Assembly: GCF_007846095.1 (NCBI RefSeq)
Contig: NZ_VOEI01000003.1
Location: 372,001-436,000 of the forward strand
Direction of reading: 5' to 3'
Source of the DNA: Mucilaginibacter achroorhodeus
GTDB taxonomy: Bacteria; Bacteroidota; Bacteroidia; Sphingobacteriales; Sphingobacteriaceae
DNA length: 64,000 bases
Shown here: piece by piece, positions 55,200 to 64,000 of the stretch
Layout of the letters: each line of letters starts with the position of its first letter
Numbering within the stretch: the stretch's first letter is position 1
Position numbers and translations under genes: made by a program
The notes under the pieces: model-generated
The model's database searches: none
Told to the model about the DNA's origin: nothing
What the model saw: only the letters and a program-made list of their open reading frames with translations

Positions 55200-57020
55200 T
55201 TATTTCTTAAGCCTGTAATAAAAACTTGTTCCGTTGCCTGGCTTACTTTCTACCCAGATACTACCGCCAAGCTTTTCAATCAAATCTCTGGCGATGGTCA
55301 TGGCCATACCAGCACCACCTTTAGGGTTTCCGTTATCGGGACGGCCAAAGGCAAACAGCTTTTTTACACGGGCCTCATCCATTCCCGGCCCTTGGTCTGT
55401 AACTGCGATCCTTACAAATTTTCCTTCGTCAAACATATCAACAGTTATGTTACCACCAGCCGGCGAATGCTTTATTGCATTATGAAGTAAATTGCGGTTA
55501 ACAAATTGCAATATCTCTATATCTGTTAACAGGTTAACCGCCGGATCTATATTGATGATTATTTTAAGATCATTAGCGAGAATCGCACGGCTAAAGAACT
55601 GTTCTGCCGATAGCCAAATTTCCTTTAGATTTACTTCAACAGCCTTAAAACGATAACCTGCCGACTGTTCTTTTACCCACACAAGTAAGTTATCGAAAGT
55701 TAAAAGCACTTGCCTTGTATCACGCTCAAGCTCATCGTAAAGTTGCTGTCGGGTGCCGCTGTCGAGCGTATCATCACGTAAAAGTTCCACTAGGCCCAAA
55801 GTGGTACTTAACGGGGATCTGAAATCATGCGCTAAAACGGATATCAATCTCCCTTTAAACTCGCTATCTGCTGCCAACCTTACACTGTAAGCCTTTGAAC
55901 GCTTAAATTGCCATATCACAATAATGAGCAAGATCAAGCCGATCACTATGATGCCGGTTAACCAAATGATCCGCTTATTTTTCGCGGCATTAATAGCTTC
56001 CAGGGTTTGAATATCTGTCTGCGCTGCAGCATATTTCAAATAATCACCAACAAATTTTTCGTTAGCATTAGCTTTTTCTTCTAAAGCTTTAACAAGTAAA
56101 CGATGGTAGTATAAAGACTTTGCAATATCCTTTTTAGAATCGTAAGCCTTTATCAGTTCGCGCTGTACTTCTGTTTCCCAAAACGAGACTCCGTTTTTCC
56201 TGGCAAGGTCTGCTATTTTGAAATATATGTTAATTGCACTGTCTATATCTCCCTTTGAGGTGTAATATCGGGCTTTTAATCCAAGTCCTTCAAGGTAATG
56301 GTAATCCCAGCCTTTGCGCTTAGCAGTAATAAGTATCCTGTCTATTATCGGTCCCGCCTTTTGAGGTTGATTTAAGTTTAAAAACCTGTCTGCATTTTGT
56401 TGGTCAATTGCCAGAAACACCCGTTCATCATGAAATATCTTGGCAACGCCAACAGCTTTATTCAGTAATAAACTAATAGAGTCTGCACTCAATCCGGGGT
56501 TCATGGCGGCATAATTCACATAGGTCATGCTTGTTACCGAATCCCTTGGGATACTCGCAGCAAGCGCCAAAGACCTGCGCGAAAACTCCACGCGCTTTGT
56601 ACTGTCTCCTAAAAAGTCATACGCTAAAGCCTGGTTCATTAGCGACTGCATCATGTTTGCGGTGTCTTTCAATTTGGCCGAAACGCCGTAGGACGCAGCG
56701 TAACTTGATAAGGCCTGGCTATAAAGCCCCTTAAGTAATAAACCTGCAGCTATGTTAGAATAAGATTGCGCAATAGCCTTATCGTTATGCTGACGGCTGG
56801 CCATAGCAAGGCCCTTCACACCATAGATAAAAGTGCTATCGGCACTATTTAAATGTAAAAGAAAACCAAGCTGATTATACGTATCTAGATATTTTGCCGA
56901 GTCTTTAGCACCAAGCAATTGTTTGCGCACAATCTCAACATCGCGGTTCTGAGCGAAACCAGTCTCAGCGCTAAGCAAAGCGCCTAATATGATACAGCTT
57001 AAAATAAGGTAATTACGCAC
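55200..57020 (-). CDS. TPR-sensor histidine kinase
   Basis: 606 residues. A signal peptide (cleaved near residue 24, GFAQN) exports an alpha-helical TPR-like sensor (about 30-340) into the periplasm. One membrane helix (351-371, IIWLTGIIVIGLILLIIVIW) leads to HisKA with His398 in VLAHDFRSPLSTTLGL and a HATPase with GGAGMAMTIARDLIEKLGGS. No receiver domain and no response-regulator gene are beside it. Its place between GH2 and GH36 genes suggests a link to the polysaccharide locus, but TPR kinases of this type are widespread in Bacteroidota and usually of unknown signal. Confidence 0.92.
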   Translation of the reverse strand: MRNYLILSCIILGALLSAETGFAQNRDVEIVRKQLLGAKDSAKYLDTYNQLGFLLHLNSADSTFIYGVKGLAMASRQHNDKAIAQSYSNIAAGLLLKGLYSQALSSYAASYGVSAKLKDTANMMQSLMNQALAYDFLGDSTKRVEFSRRSLALAASIPRDSVTSMTYVNYAAMNPGLSADSISLLLNKAVGVAKIFHDERVFLAIDQQNADRFLNLNQPQKAGPIIDRILITAKRKGWDYHYLEGLGLKARYYTSKGDIDSAINIYFKIADLARKNGVSFWETEVQRELIKAYDSKKDIAKSLYYHRLLVKALEEKANANEKFVGDYLKYAAAQTDIQTLEAINAAKNKRIIWLTGIIVIGLILLIIVIWQFKRSKAYSVRLAADSEFKGRLISVLAHDFRSPLSTTLGLVELLRDDTLDSGTRQQLYDELERDTRQVLLTFDNLLVWVKEQSAGYRFKAVEVNLKEIWLSAEQFFSRAILANDLKIIINIDPAVNLLTDIEILQFVNRNLLHNAIKHSPAGGNITVDMFDEGKFVRIAVTDQGPGMDEARVKKLFAFGRPDNGNPKGGAGMAMTIARDLIEKLGGSIWVESKPGNGTSFYYRLKK

Positions 57021-57095
57021 ATCACTAATATAATAGATTTAGGTTGAAGGACTCTTATAAGTTGTATTAAAATCAGTAGTAACATAGTCGAGATC

Positions 57096-59279
57096 TCACT
57101 TCGTCTCGTCGATCTTAAGTACTACGCTACTTCGGCTTGGATCTATTTCTGGATCGATCCCCACCTTCATTAAAAAATCGCCGCTGTAAATGCTTTCACC
57201 ATTAAACCTTCCTGTTTTACCCGGGTAAACATTAATTTCTCTAATGGTGTACTTTTTAGCCGGATCAAGGCCTTTTAGCAACATGCGCGACCTTGGTGCC
57301 GCATCGTAACGATTACTGACCAAATAGTCGAAAACAACGGCTGATGCTTTAATGGTATCTACATACATAACACAAGCTACCGGATCTGTTTGCGGATCGG
57401 ACAAGCGATACTGATCTCCGTGCCAGATGATAGATTTGACGCTATTGTAATTTACAACAGCATCTTTGGCGAATTGCAGATCCTGTGGGCTAAGCTTAGC
57501 TATCACAATATCGAAACCCAACTTACCCATCATAGCTACATCTACCCGGTATTTTAATGATTGCTTGCCCCAATCTGTAACATGGGTGGAGCTGGTAATT
57601 GCCGGGTAGAAATAAGAATATTCCCATTGTATGTAAATCCGTTCTAAAGGATCGGTATTGTCACTTGGCCAAAACTCTGTAAAATATTGCAGGGCGCCAT
57701 AATCCACGCGTCCGCCTCCACCAGAGCATAACATCATTGGCACATCAGGGTATTTCTTACGGATACGTTGTAAAACGGTATATAAACCCCTAACGTAATC
57801 AACATATAATTGCGATTGCTGAATTTTTAAATGAACCGAATAAGCATTATAGATTACCGCGTTACAATCCCATTTAATATAAGCTAACTTTGGATCTTTA
57901 ATGAACAATGAATCAACAACCTTAAACACAAAATCCTGCACGGTAGGGTTGGTAAGATCCAACACCAACTGGTTACGAAAATAATACTCGTCCCGCTTTG
58001 GTTGTTTGATTACCCAATCAGGGTGCTTACTGTAAAGTGCGCTTTTAGGGTTTACCATTTCCGGCTCTATCCATATTCCAAACTTAACTCCTTCTTTATC
58101 TGCTTCCCTCGCAACTGAGGCGATACCGTTAGGCAGTTTCTTTCGGTTTTCTTCCCAATCGCCTAAGCCGGCATGGTCATCATTACGTGGAAACTTATTG
58201 GCGAACCAACCATCATCAAGCAAAAACAGATCTACCCCAAGCGCCTTTGTGTCTTTAAGCAGACCAAAAAGTTTCTGTTCGTTAAAGTCAAAATAGGTAG
58301 ACTCCCAGTTGTTTAGCAAAGTTAACCGGTCGCCCTTGCCATTCATTAATTTATAATTGCGCGCCCAGTTGTGCAAGTTTCGGCTGGCCACACCCTTCCC
58401 TTTTGATGAGAAGGTGTACACAAATGCCGGTGTAGTAAAATCAACATTGGGTTTTAATTTATATGCTGATGCATAATTGTTGATGCCCGATATGACGCGC
58501 AGGTTATCGTCCGGGTCGAGTTCGAGGTCTGTACGGAAGTTGCCGCTCCATTCCAAAGCCGCCATCATCACTTTGCCTTCGTCCTCGGTAGCGGGCTTAT
58601 TAAGCGATACCATAAACATTGATGGCATAAATAAATTAGCACGGGTACCCAACTTGCTATCCAGGGTTTTGATACCGTGGGTTAATTGAGTTTCTTCCGG
58701 GCGCATTTCTTTTGCCCAATCGCCATGATATTGCCTTAACCAATAAGCCTTGCTGCTCAGGTTAAGATTTGCTGACGCGAATTTTTGCAAGGTGATCTCC
58801 CCCTTCTCCTGGTGGCGAATAACGCTCCATTGTTCAACTACGTCGTCTTTTATATAAGCTTTATAATACAGGGTCACAACTACCTTATAAACAAGATCTT
58901 TAAGTACAACTGAAGTAAGTGTAACATCTTCTGACAGCTTATCTACTTTGTGACTTACGTACCGCAGATCTAACGATTGATTGCCATCGGCATGTTGGAT
59001 ACTAATAGCAGGTTCTAATAAATTACGCGAGCCGGAAGGTGTATATGCAGATTGATAAAGGCCGGTATAATCTGACGTGCGTACTTCCTTTATTTGCGAG
59101 TATTCATCTGGGGTATTAAGCCTTTCCCCAAAATATGCTTGAACCAGATCATTCTTAGCAGTAACCTGAAGTACAACTGCGTTATGAGCCGTTTCAATTG
59201 GGATGGTTAATTTTTGCGCTAAAGATCGATTGACTGATAATAAGACAAACGGCATTAAGAAGAGTATGCGTTTTTTCAT
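57096..59279 (-). CDS. GH36 alpha-galactosidase
   Basis: A 727-residue secreted family 36 retaining alpha-galactosidase. The ATG at 59277-59279 is chosen because a signal peptide (MKKRILFLMPFVLLSVNRSL) begins there; the frame is open 41 codons further up but without one. The TIM barrel has LDDGWF (354-359), WIEPEMVNP, the nucleophile motif YIKWDCN with Asp471, the CSGGGGRVDYG loop and the acid/base region WPSDNTDPLERI (537-548). N-terminal beta-supersandwich and C-terminal beta domain are both present. It removes terminal alpha-1,6- or alpha-1,3-galactose, fitting the galactose-rich theme of this locus. Confidence 0.95.
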   Translation of the reverse strand: MKKRILFLMPFVLLSVNRSLAQKLTIPIETAHNAVVLQVTAKNDLVQAYFGERLNTPDEYSQIKEVRTSDYTGLYQSAYTPSGSRNLLEPAISIQHADGNQSLDLRYVSHKVDKLSEDVTLTSVVLKDLVYKVVVTLYYKAYIKDDVVEQWSVIRHQEKGEITLQKFASANLNLSSKAYWLRQYHGDWAKEMRPEETQLTHGIKTLDSKLGTRANLFMPSMFMVSLNKPATEDEGKVMMAALEWSGNFRTDLELDPDDNLRVISGINNYASAYKLKPNVDFTTPAFVYTFSSKGKGVASRNLHNWARNYKLMNGKGDRLTLLNNWESTYFDFNEQKLFGLLKDTKALGVDLFLLDDGWFANKFPRNDDHAGLGDWEENRKKLPNGIASVAREADKEGVKFGIWIEPEMVNPKSALYSKHPDWVIKQPKRDEYYFRNQLVLDLTNPTVQDFVFKVVDSLFIKDPKLAYIKWDCNAVIYNAYSVHLKIQQSQLYVDYVRGLYTVLQRIRKKYPDVPMMLCSGGGGRVDYGALQYFTEFWPSDNTDPLERIYIQWEYSYFYPAITSSTHVTDWGKQSLKYRVDVAMMGKLGFDIVIAKLSPQDLQFAKDAVVNYNSVKSIIWHGDQYRLSDPQTDPVACVMYVDTIKASAVVFDYLVSNRYDAAPRSRMLLKGLDPAKKYTIREINVYPGKTGRFNGESIYSGDFLMKVGIDPEIDPSRSSVVLKIDETK

Positions 59280-59376
59280 ATGCTTAGGATGGTTATCGAG
59301 TTTGAGAGCTTTATGGATACAATGATTAAGATCGTTGTTATGCAATTTAGCAAGTTGCCGTGTTTCAACAAAACAA

Positions 59377-59411
59377 ACACAGCCATTGAATTTGAAGTTC
59401 AATGGCTGTGT
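59377..59411 (-). terminator. Intrinsic terminator of the bestrophin gene
   Basis: ACACAGCCATTGAA and TTCAATGGCTGTGT form a perfect 14-bp stem with a 7-base loop; on the minus strand it is followed by a T-rich stretch, 24 bp after the bestrophin stop codon. Confidence 0.88.
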
Positions 59412-59435
59412 AAACAGTATTGTTATTTGCTTAGG

Positions 59436-60320
59436 CTACATCATGTAAAAAGTATTCGGTTGGGGCTTTTGCTCAGGAGCAGGTAACCGCGACATTTCGT
59501 AAAGATTACGTTCTATAGTCGCCGATAATGCATTCATCGGTGTATCAGTAGGTTTATTCTCAAAAGGGTCCTGCATCAATATCGCTGTTCTTTCGATTGT
59601 TATAAACAGAACCGGTACGGCGGTAGCCAGGGCAATCTCTATTATCCAATGATGATCGTCTAACCCGAACGGGAAAATAGTGGTAAGCACGTATATTAAA
59701 AAATGTATCAATACGCTATAAGCCCTTGGGAATATAGTGTTTTTAATACGCTCACATTTTCCCATCGAATCGGTAAGGCGTTGAATAGTGTTGTCAAGTT
59801 GAACTTGTTTATTAGCATTAAGATCATACTGCTCACTAACATCGGCCAAACGTTCGGCATGGATGCTTAATATAAGATTTGGGCGATTTTGACTATCCTT
59901 TCCTATCTCTTTAATATATTGTTCTACTTTGTCTGATGGGCATTTTCTCAGCGCTTCGGTAAGTGCGTAGCACCAAACCGATTGCCGCACAGCAAATTCC
60001 TTAACAATATTGTTTCTTTCGGCGGCCTGCGGCAAAAATTGGATCAACTGTCTTATTAACGTACGGCTATCATTAACTATAGCGCCCCAGATGATGCGGG
60101 CTTCCCACCAGCGTTCGTAAGACTGTGCAACCCTAAACGCAAGTAATAAAGAAAGCAGCGTACCTACCATAGCGGATATACTGAACGGAATAGAAAGATC
60201 TTTAAAAAAGGAAAAATAATCTAAGGCACCTACAAGACAGGCGTATAAAAAAATGCCAAAAATATCCCATTTGATAAGTTTCAGAAAGTAAATGATCGAG
60301 ATCTGTTTATTCAGTAACAT
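59436..60320 (-). CDS. Bestrophin-like anion channel family protein
   Basis: A 294-residue integral membrane protein of the bestrophin/UPF0187 family. Signature features are the opening membrane helix, the pair LLLAFRVAQSYERWWEARII and WGAIVNDSRTLIRQ, and later ERTAILMQDPFENKPTDTPM, which is the conserved late membrane-cytoplasm motif. Bacterial relatives form pentameric channels; reported ion preference varies. It is transcribed alone between its own terminator and the metal RND genes. Confidence 0.92.
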   Translation of the reverse strand: MLLNKQISIIYFLKLIKWDIFGIFLYACLVGALDYFSFFKDLSIPFSISAMVGTLLSLLLAFRVAQSYERWWEARIIWGAIVNDSRTLIRQLIQFLPQAAERNNIVKEFAVRQSVWCYALTEALRKCPSDKVEQYIKEIGKDSQNRPNLILSIHAERLADVSEQYDLNANKQVQLDNTIQRLTDSMGKCERIKNTIFPRAYSVLIHFLIYVLTTIFPFGLDDHHWIIEIALATAVPVLFITIERTAILMQDPFENKPTDTPMNALSATIERNLYEMSRLPAPEQKPQPNTFYMM

Positions 60321-60400
60321 AAATGATGTAGGGTTGCAGTTTACGTTTAAATCAAAACAGAAACAACAAGCGCCAAATTTAGTTTGGAAAGGTAAAAACT

Positions 60401-60436
60401 AAAAAAGCTCCGATGGCTATTAACCATCGAAGCTTT
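60401..60436 (-). terminator. Intrinsic terminator of the metal RND operon
   Basis: On the minus strand, AAAGCTTCGATGG pairs with CCATCGGAGCTTT (one mismatch), followed by a T-run. It lies 41 bp after the stop codon of the pump gene. Confidence 0.85.
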
Positions 60437-60476
60437 GCACTTATAGTAGATGGGGTATATACTTCTTTAAATGTCT

Positions 60477-63400
60477 TTATCTTGTAGTAGGGTCAACTTT
60501 GCGATATGCCCAGCCAAATATCAGCGGGAACACCCAAAGGCTAAAGATCATTGCACACAAGATACCGCCGATAACTACCCTTGCCAACGGCCTGGAGCTT
60601 TCTGAACCGATGCCATGTGAAATTGCAGCAGGGAATAAACCTATTGCTGCCATCATGGCCGTCATCATAACCGGGCGGATACGCGAGTGTACCCCCATTT
60701 TAATGGCATTGTACAAAGCCTGGTCTCCAATATGAAGGTTCTCCAGGTTCTGCTTGAACACCGTTATCAACAACACGCCATCCTGGATACAAATACCAAA
60801 CAGCGCGATAAATCCTATACCCGCAGATATACTGAAGTTAGTGCCTGTTATTAATAAAGCTAAAATACCGCCTACTATGGCAAATGGTACGTTTAAGAAC
60901 ACCAGTGCAGCATCCTTGATGTTGCCGAACATGATGAACAGCAGCAACAGGATCAACGCTAAGCTAATAGGTACAACCTGTGTAAGGCGTTTTGTTGCAC
61001 GCTGCTGGTTCTCAAAATCGCCCTGCCACTCTACACGGTAACCTCGTTTAACCTGCACCTGTTTAGATACCTTTTTCTGTGCTTCGGCAATGGTACTACC
61101 CATATCGCGGCCCCGCACAGAAAATTTAACCGTAGCATAACGCTCATTTCCGTCCCTGAAGATAAGACAGGGCCCGGTCTTTTGTGATATCTCAGCGATC
61201 TCATTGATCGATACTTTAGCGCCACTCATGGTGGGCACAAGTAAATTCCCAATATCGTCAGGTGTTTTTCTGAATGCTTCCGGGAACCTCACTCGTATAT
61301 CAAAGGTGCGCACGCCCTCGTAAAGCGTTGATGCAGCCTCCCCGCCTATTGCCATTGCTATTACGGAGTTTGCATCGGCAGTACTAACGCCATATTGCGC
61401 CATCTTTTGCTGATCCAGGTGTATATCAAGCTCAGGCAAACCAATGCTTTTAAGTACGCCGAGGTCCTCGATACCCCTAACGGTTCTCAAAACTTTATAA
61501 ATGCTATTTACGCGGTTCTCCATATAATTCAGCGAATCGCCATAAACTTTTACCACGATGGAGCCTTTAACGCCTGAAACGGCCTCCTCCACGTTATCGC
61601 TGATAGGCTGCGAGAAGTTGAGATCCGCGCCGGGTATAACTCCCAGTTTCTTATGCATCTGGTCTATCAGTTCCTCTTTGGAGACCTTAGATTTCCAATC
61701 CTCCTCCGGATACATAATAACGTCAAACTCGTTATTGTAAAAACCCGCCACGTCGGTACCATTATCTGGTCGGCCGGTTTGCGATACCGCATATTTTACC
61801 TCGGGGAAGGTCATTAATATCTGCCTCACCTGTTTAGATACCGCTACAGACTGATCAAGCGAAACGCTATATGGCAACTGTACCCTCAACCAAATGGAAC
61901 CCTCGTTCAATTCCGGCAAGAACTCCGAACCTAAAAAAGAGAACGAGAACAACCCAACAACCATGGCAATTAGCGATGCAGTTACCACAATTTCTTTACG
62001 TTTAAAGGCTTTTACATAGCCCGAAAGCATAAACTTAGTAAGTCCATGCACGATAGGGTTATGCTTTTCATGGATATTTTTACGCAAAAGCATACTTATC
62101 AATACCGGTACAAGCGTAAGCGTAGTTATCAGCGCACCCAGCAAAGCAAAACCTAAAGTGTAAGCTAACGGTGAAAATAGTTTGCCCTCTACCTTTTGGA
62201 AAGCAAATATTGGCAGCAGGCCAGTGATGATAATAAGCTTGGCAAAAAAGATAGCCTTACCCAATATTGCACCCTGGTTCTTAATAATGCCTGATTTGAA
62301 CCGTTTGTTAAACCGCTCGGTGCCAAGCAATGTCGATCTATGCTCGAGATATACAAACATCCCCTCTACCATTACTACGGCACCATCTATGATGATACCG
62401 AAATCGACTGCGCCTAATGAAAGCAGGTTGGCCGACATACCCATTAAATGCAGGCAGATGAAAGCGAATAACAGAGCTAGGGGTATAATGATGGAAACGA
62501 TGAGCGTTGTGCGCCAGTTAAACATAAATAGCGATACAAGCAGCGTTACCAATAAAATACCTTCTATCAGGTTATGTAATACGGTGTGTGTTGCATAGTT
62601 GATAAGATTAGTACGATCATAGTATGGAACTATCTTGGTATCAGCAGGCAAAACATCGTTATTTAGATGATCTATCTCCTTTTTAAGCGCAGCAACCACT
62701 TTGGTTGGGTTCTCCCCTTTACGCATCACGATGATCGCCTCAACAGCATCATCATCATTTAAAACTTTACGTTTACCATCCGGGCTGTCAATTGCATCGC
62801 TGCGGCCTACCCAGCCAAGTCTTGGCAGGTTAGATATTTGTACATCAGCTACATCCTTTACCAGAACCGGCACGCCATTATTATTGGTTACAATAATGTT
62901 TTTAATATCGTTGATATCATTTAACAGCCCTATACCACGTACAGCAAAGGCCTGATGATTTTGAACGATCATATCCCCACCTACGTTGATATTCGTTTTT
63001 TGTACAGCCGTGAAAACATCAAGAGGCGTAATGCCAATATTGGTTATTTTCTTAGGATCAACTGTTATCTCGTAAGTTTTGGTTTTACCGCCAAACGCGT
63101 TGATATCGCCTATGCCCGGTATGGCTCTCAATCTTCTATCGATCACCCAGTCCTGTAAGGTTTTAAGCTCTCTTACATCACGTACAGAACTTTTAAGCGT
63201 ATAACGGAATATCTCGCCGGTTGGGCCAACCGGCGGCTGCACAGAGGGTTGTACCCCATTAGGCAAATTTGCATTTTGCAACAGGTTCATCACCTGGGCC
63301 CGGGCCGCGGGGTCTTTCACATCATCATCAAAAATGATCTTGATGTAACTTAAGCCAAATATGGTTGATGATCTTAAGCTTACCTTTTGCTGAACAGGGT

Positions 63401-63629
63401 TAAGTGCTATCTCCAGCGGAATGGTAACCAGTTTCTCAACCTCCTCTGCACTTTGCCCCTGCCATTGAGTTATAACGTCAATCTCTGTATTGGTCACGTC
63501 AGGGAAGGCTTCTATCGGCATCTGGCTGAATGTGATTAAACCGACCACTACAAGCAACCCTGCAAGCGAAATAATGAGGTATCTATTTTTGAGGGAAAAT
63601 CCGATAATTCCCTTTAACATCTTGTTCAT
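60477..63629 (-). CDS. CusA/CzcA family heavy-metal efflux RND permease
   Basis: A 1050-residue inner-membrane proton/cation antiporter of the heavy-metal (HME) RND class, exporting ions such as Co, Zn, Cd, Cu or Ag. It has 12 membrane helices and the periplasmic porter loops. The HME signature in helix 4, GAVDFGIIIDGAVVMVEG, carries the proton-relay aspartates, and SQMPIEAFPDVTNTEIDVIT lies near the N-terminus. The exact metal set cannot be told by sequence alone. Co-transcribed with the adaptor gene 22 bp upstream. Confidence 0.96.
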   Translation of the reverse strand: MNKMLKGIIGFSLKNRYLIISLAGLLVVVGLITFSQMPIEAFPDVTNTEIDVITQWQGQSAEEVEKLVTIPLEIALNPVQQKVSLRSSTIFGLSYIKIIFDDDVKDPAARAQVMNLLQNANLPNGVQPSVQPPVGPTGEIFRYTLKSSVRDVRELKTLQDWVIDRRLRAIPGIGDINAFGGKTKTYEITVDPKKITNIGITPLDVFTAVQKTNINVGGDMIVQNHQAFAVRGIGLLNDINDIKNIIVTNNNGVPVLVKDVADVQISNLPRLGWVGRSDAIDSPDGKRKVLNDDDAVEAIIVMRKGENPTKVVAALKKEIDHLNNDVLPADTKIVPYYDRTNLINYATHTVLHNLIEGILLVTLLVSLFMFNWRTTLIVSIIIPLALLFAFICLHLMGMSANLLSLGAVDFGIIIDGAVVMVEGMFVYLEHRSTLLGTERFNKRFKSGIIKNQGAILGKAIFFAKLIIITGLLPIFAFQKVEGKLFSPLAYTLGFALLGALITTLTLVPVLISMLLRKNIHEKHNPIVHGLTKFMLSGYVKAFKRKEIVVTASLIAMVVGLFSFSFLGSEFLPELNEGSIWLRVQLPYSVSLDQSVAVSKQVRQILMTFPEVKYAVSQTGRPDNGTDVAGFYNNEFDVIMYPEEDWKSKVSKEELIDQMHKKLGVIPGADLNFSQPISDNVEEAVSGVKGSIVVKVYGDSLNYMENRVNSIYKVLRTVRGIEDLGVLKSIGLPELDIHLDQQKMAQYGVSTADANSVIAMAIGGEAASTLYEGVRTFDIRVRFPEAFRKTPDDIGNLLVPTMSGAKVSINEIAEISQKTGPCLIFRDGNERYATVKFSVRGRDMGSTIAEAQKKVSKQVQVKRGYRVEWQGDFENQQRATKRLTQVVPISLALILLLLFIMFGNIKDAALVFLNVPFAIVGGILALLITGTNFSISAGIGFIALFGICIQDGVLLITVFKQNLENLHIGDQALYNAIKMGVHSRIRPVMMTAMMAAIGLFPAAISHGIGSESSRPLARVVIGGILCAMIFSLWVFPLIFGWAYRKVDPTTR

Positions 63630-63651
63630 ATGAATATACTTAGATTGGGAA

Positions 63652-64000
63652 TTAACTATTTAACGAACCGTATATGAGTATCGCGTCAGATGCAACAAGC
63701 CTGTCGCCAGGTTTAACACCACTACGGATATAGGCCTTGCTGCCATTAATGCTGATCACATCAACCCCCCTCAATTCCGGTTTATTATTAGGGTGTAGAA
63801 CGATCACATAGTATTGGCTATGATCAAAAATTAAAGCACTGCTGGCTATGGTTGTGGCCTGTTGCGATTCAGTATTATTGATAGCTACCGTTGCAAACAT
63901 TTGCGGCTTTAATAAATACCCTGGGTTATTAAGCACCACCCTTATCTTCATTACTTTTGTGGTTGGGTCTAAAACATTCATCACACGGTTAACCACACCT
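63652..64000 (-). CDS. RND efflux periplasmic adaptor (CusB/CzcB type), 5' part cut by window edge
   Basis: C-terminal end of a membrane-fusion protein; the rest lies beyond 64000. The visible part holds the end of the beta-barrel and the membrane-proximal domain: TKVMKIRVVLNNPGYLLKPQ, SSALIFDHSQYYVIV and VKPGDRLVASDAILIYG. It stops 22 bp before the pump gene start, which makes it part of the same metal-efflux operon. No histidine-rich metal site is visible in this part. Confidence 0.9.
   Translation of the reverse strand, partial: GVVNRVMNVLDPTTKVMKIRVVLNNPGYLLKPQMFATVAINNTESQQATTIASSALIFDHSQYYVIVLHPNNKPELRGVDVISINGSKAYIRSGVKPGDRLVASDAILIYGSLNS

Noticed and set aside
59377..59411. The perfect 14-bp hairpin as a transposon end
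   Set aside because: It has a T-run on the correct strand just after the bestrophin stop codon and no partner copy, so a terminator fits fully.

Overview
The window looks like chromosome from a member of the Bacteroidota, most likely a Sphingobacteriaceae species close to Mucilaginibacter or Pedobacter. The supporting signs are a SusC/SusD pair, a hybrid two-component regulator (HTCS) with a beta-propeller sensor, many glycoside hydrolases with signal peptides, lipoproteins with Bacteroidota-style lipoboxes, start codons without clear Shine-Dalgarno sites, and a few TAnnTTTG-type -7 elements. No tRNA, rRNA, CRISPR array, insertion sequence or phage gene was seen.

Layout. 1-1.8 kb: the start of an RND efflux adaptor gene with its TetR repressor and a predicted palindromic operator. 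2.0-3.5 kb: a lone exosortase-family protein, a DUF4395 membrane protein and an Lrp/AsnC regulator. 3.7-6.3 kb: a cobalamin riboswitch in front of metE, the B12-independent methionine synthase. 6.4-8.6 kb: a Tat-signal SDR oxidoreductase and a zinc alcohol dehydrogenase. 8.8-16.3 kb: two convergent, tightly packed operons with a NodU/CmcH-type carbamoyltransferase, a GT2, two GT9 heptosyltransferase-like enzymes, a GmhB-like heptose bisphosphate phosphatase and two GT4-type glycosyltransferases. They probably assemble a carbamoylated, heptose-containing glycan. 17-27.7 kb: a signalling block with two PAS proteins lacking any kinase, two PAS histidine kinases (one with a SpoIIAA/STAS-like tail, one with two kinase cores and an internal receiver), a DUF892 ferritin-like stress protein and two unknown small proteins. 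27.8-29.3 kb: class I fructose-1,6-bisphosphatase and a SnoaL-like protein.

29.3-59.3 kb is a large carbohydrate-utilisation region. It opens with a fucosidase operon (GH29, a zinc sugar-type dehydrogenase, GH95) divergent from an AraC regulator. Next comes a SusC/SusD pair followed by an FG-GAP/ASPIC-UnbV lipoprotein translationally coupled to a vanadium haloperoxidase-like lipoprotein. It continues with GH16, an HTCS regulator, GH30, GH2, a TPR histidine kinase and GH36. The enzyme mix suggests a fucosylated, galactose-rich polysaccharide, but the substrate is not fixed by sequence. A perfect 13-bp tandem repeat upstream of susC is the best candidate HTCS operator. 59.4-64 kb: a bestrophin-like channel, then a CzcA/CusA-type metal RND pump and the end of its adaptor gene.

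The two arrangements most worth a second look are the SusCD - ASPIC/UnbV - vanadium haloperoxidase unit (35.7-45.4 kb) and the carbamoyltransferase/heptosyltransferase glycan cluster (8.8-16.3 kb). All calls come from reading motifs and context; no database search was possible.
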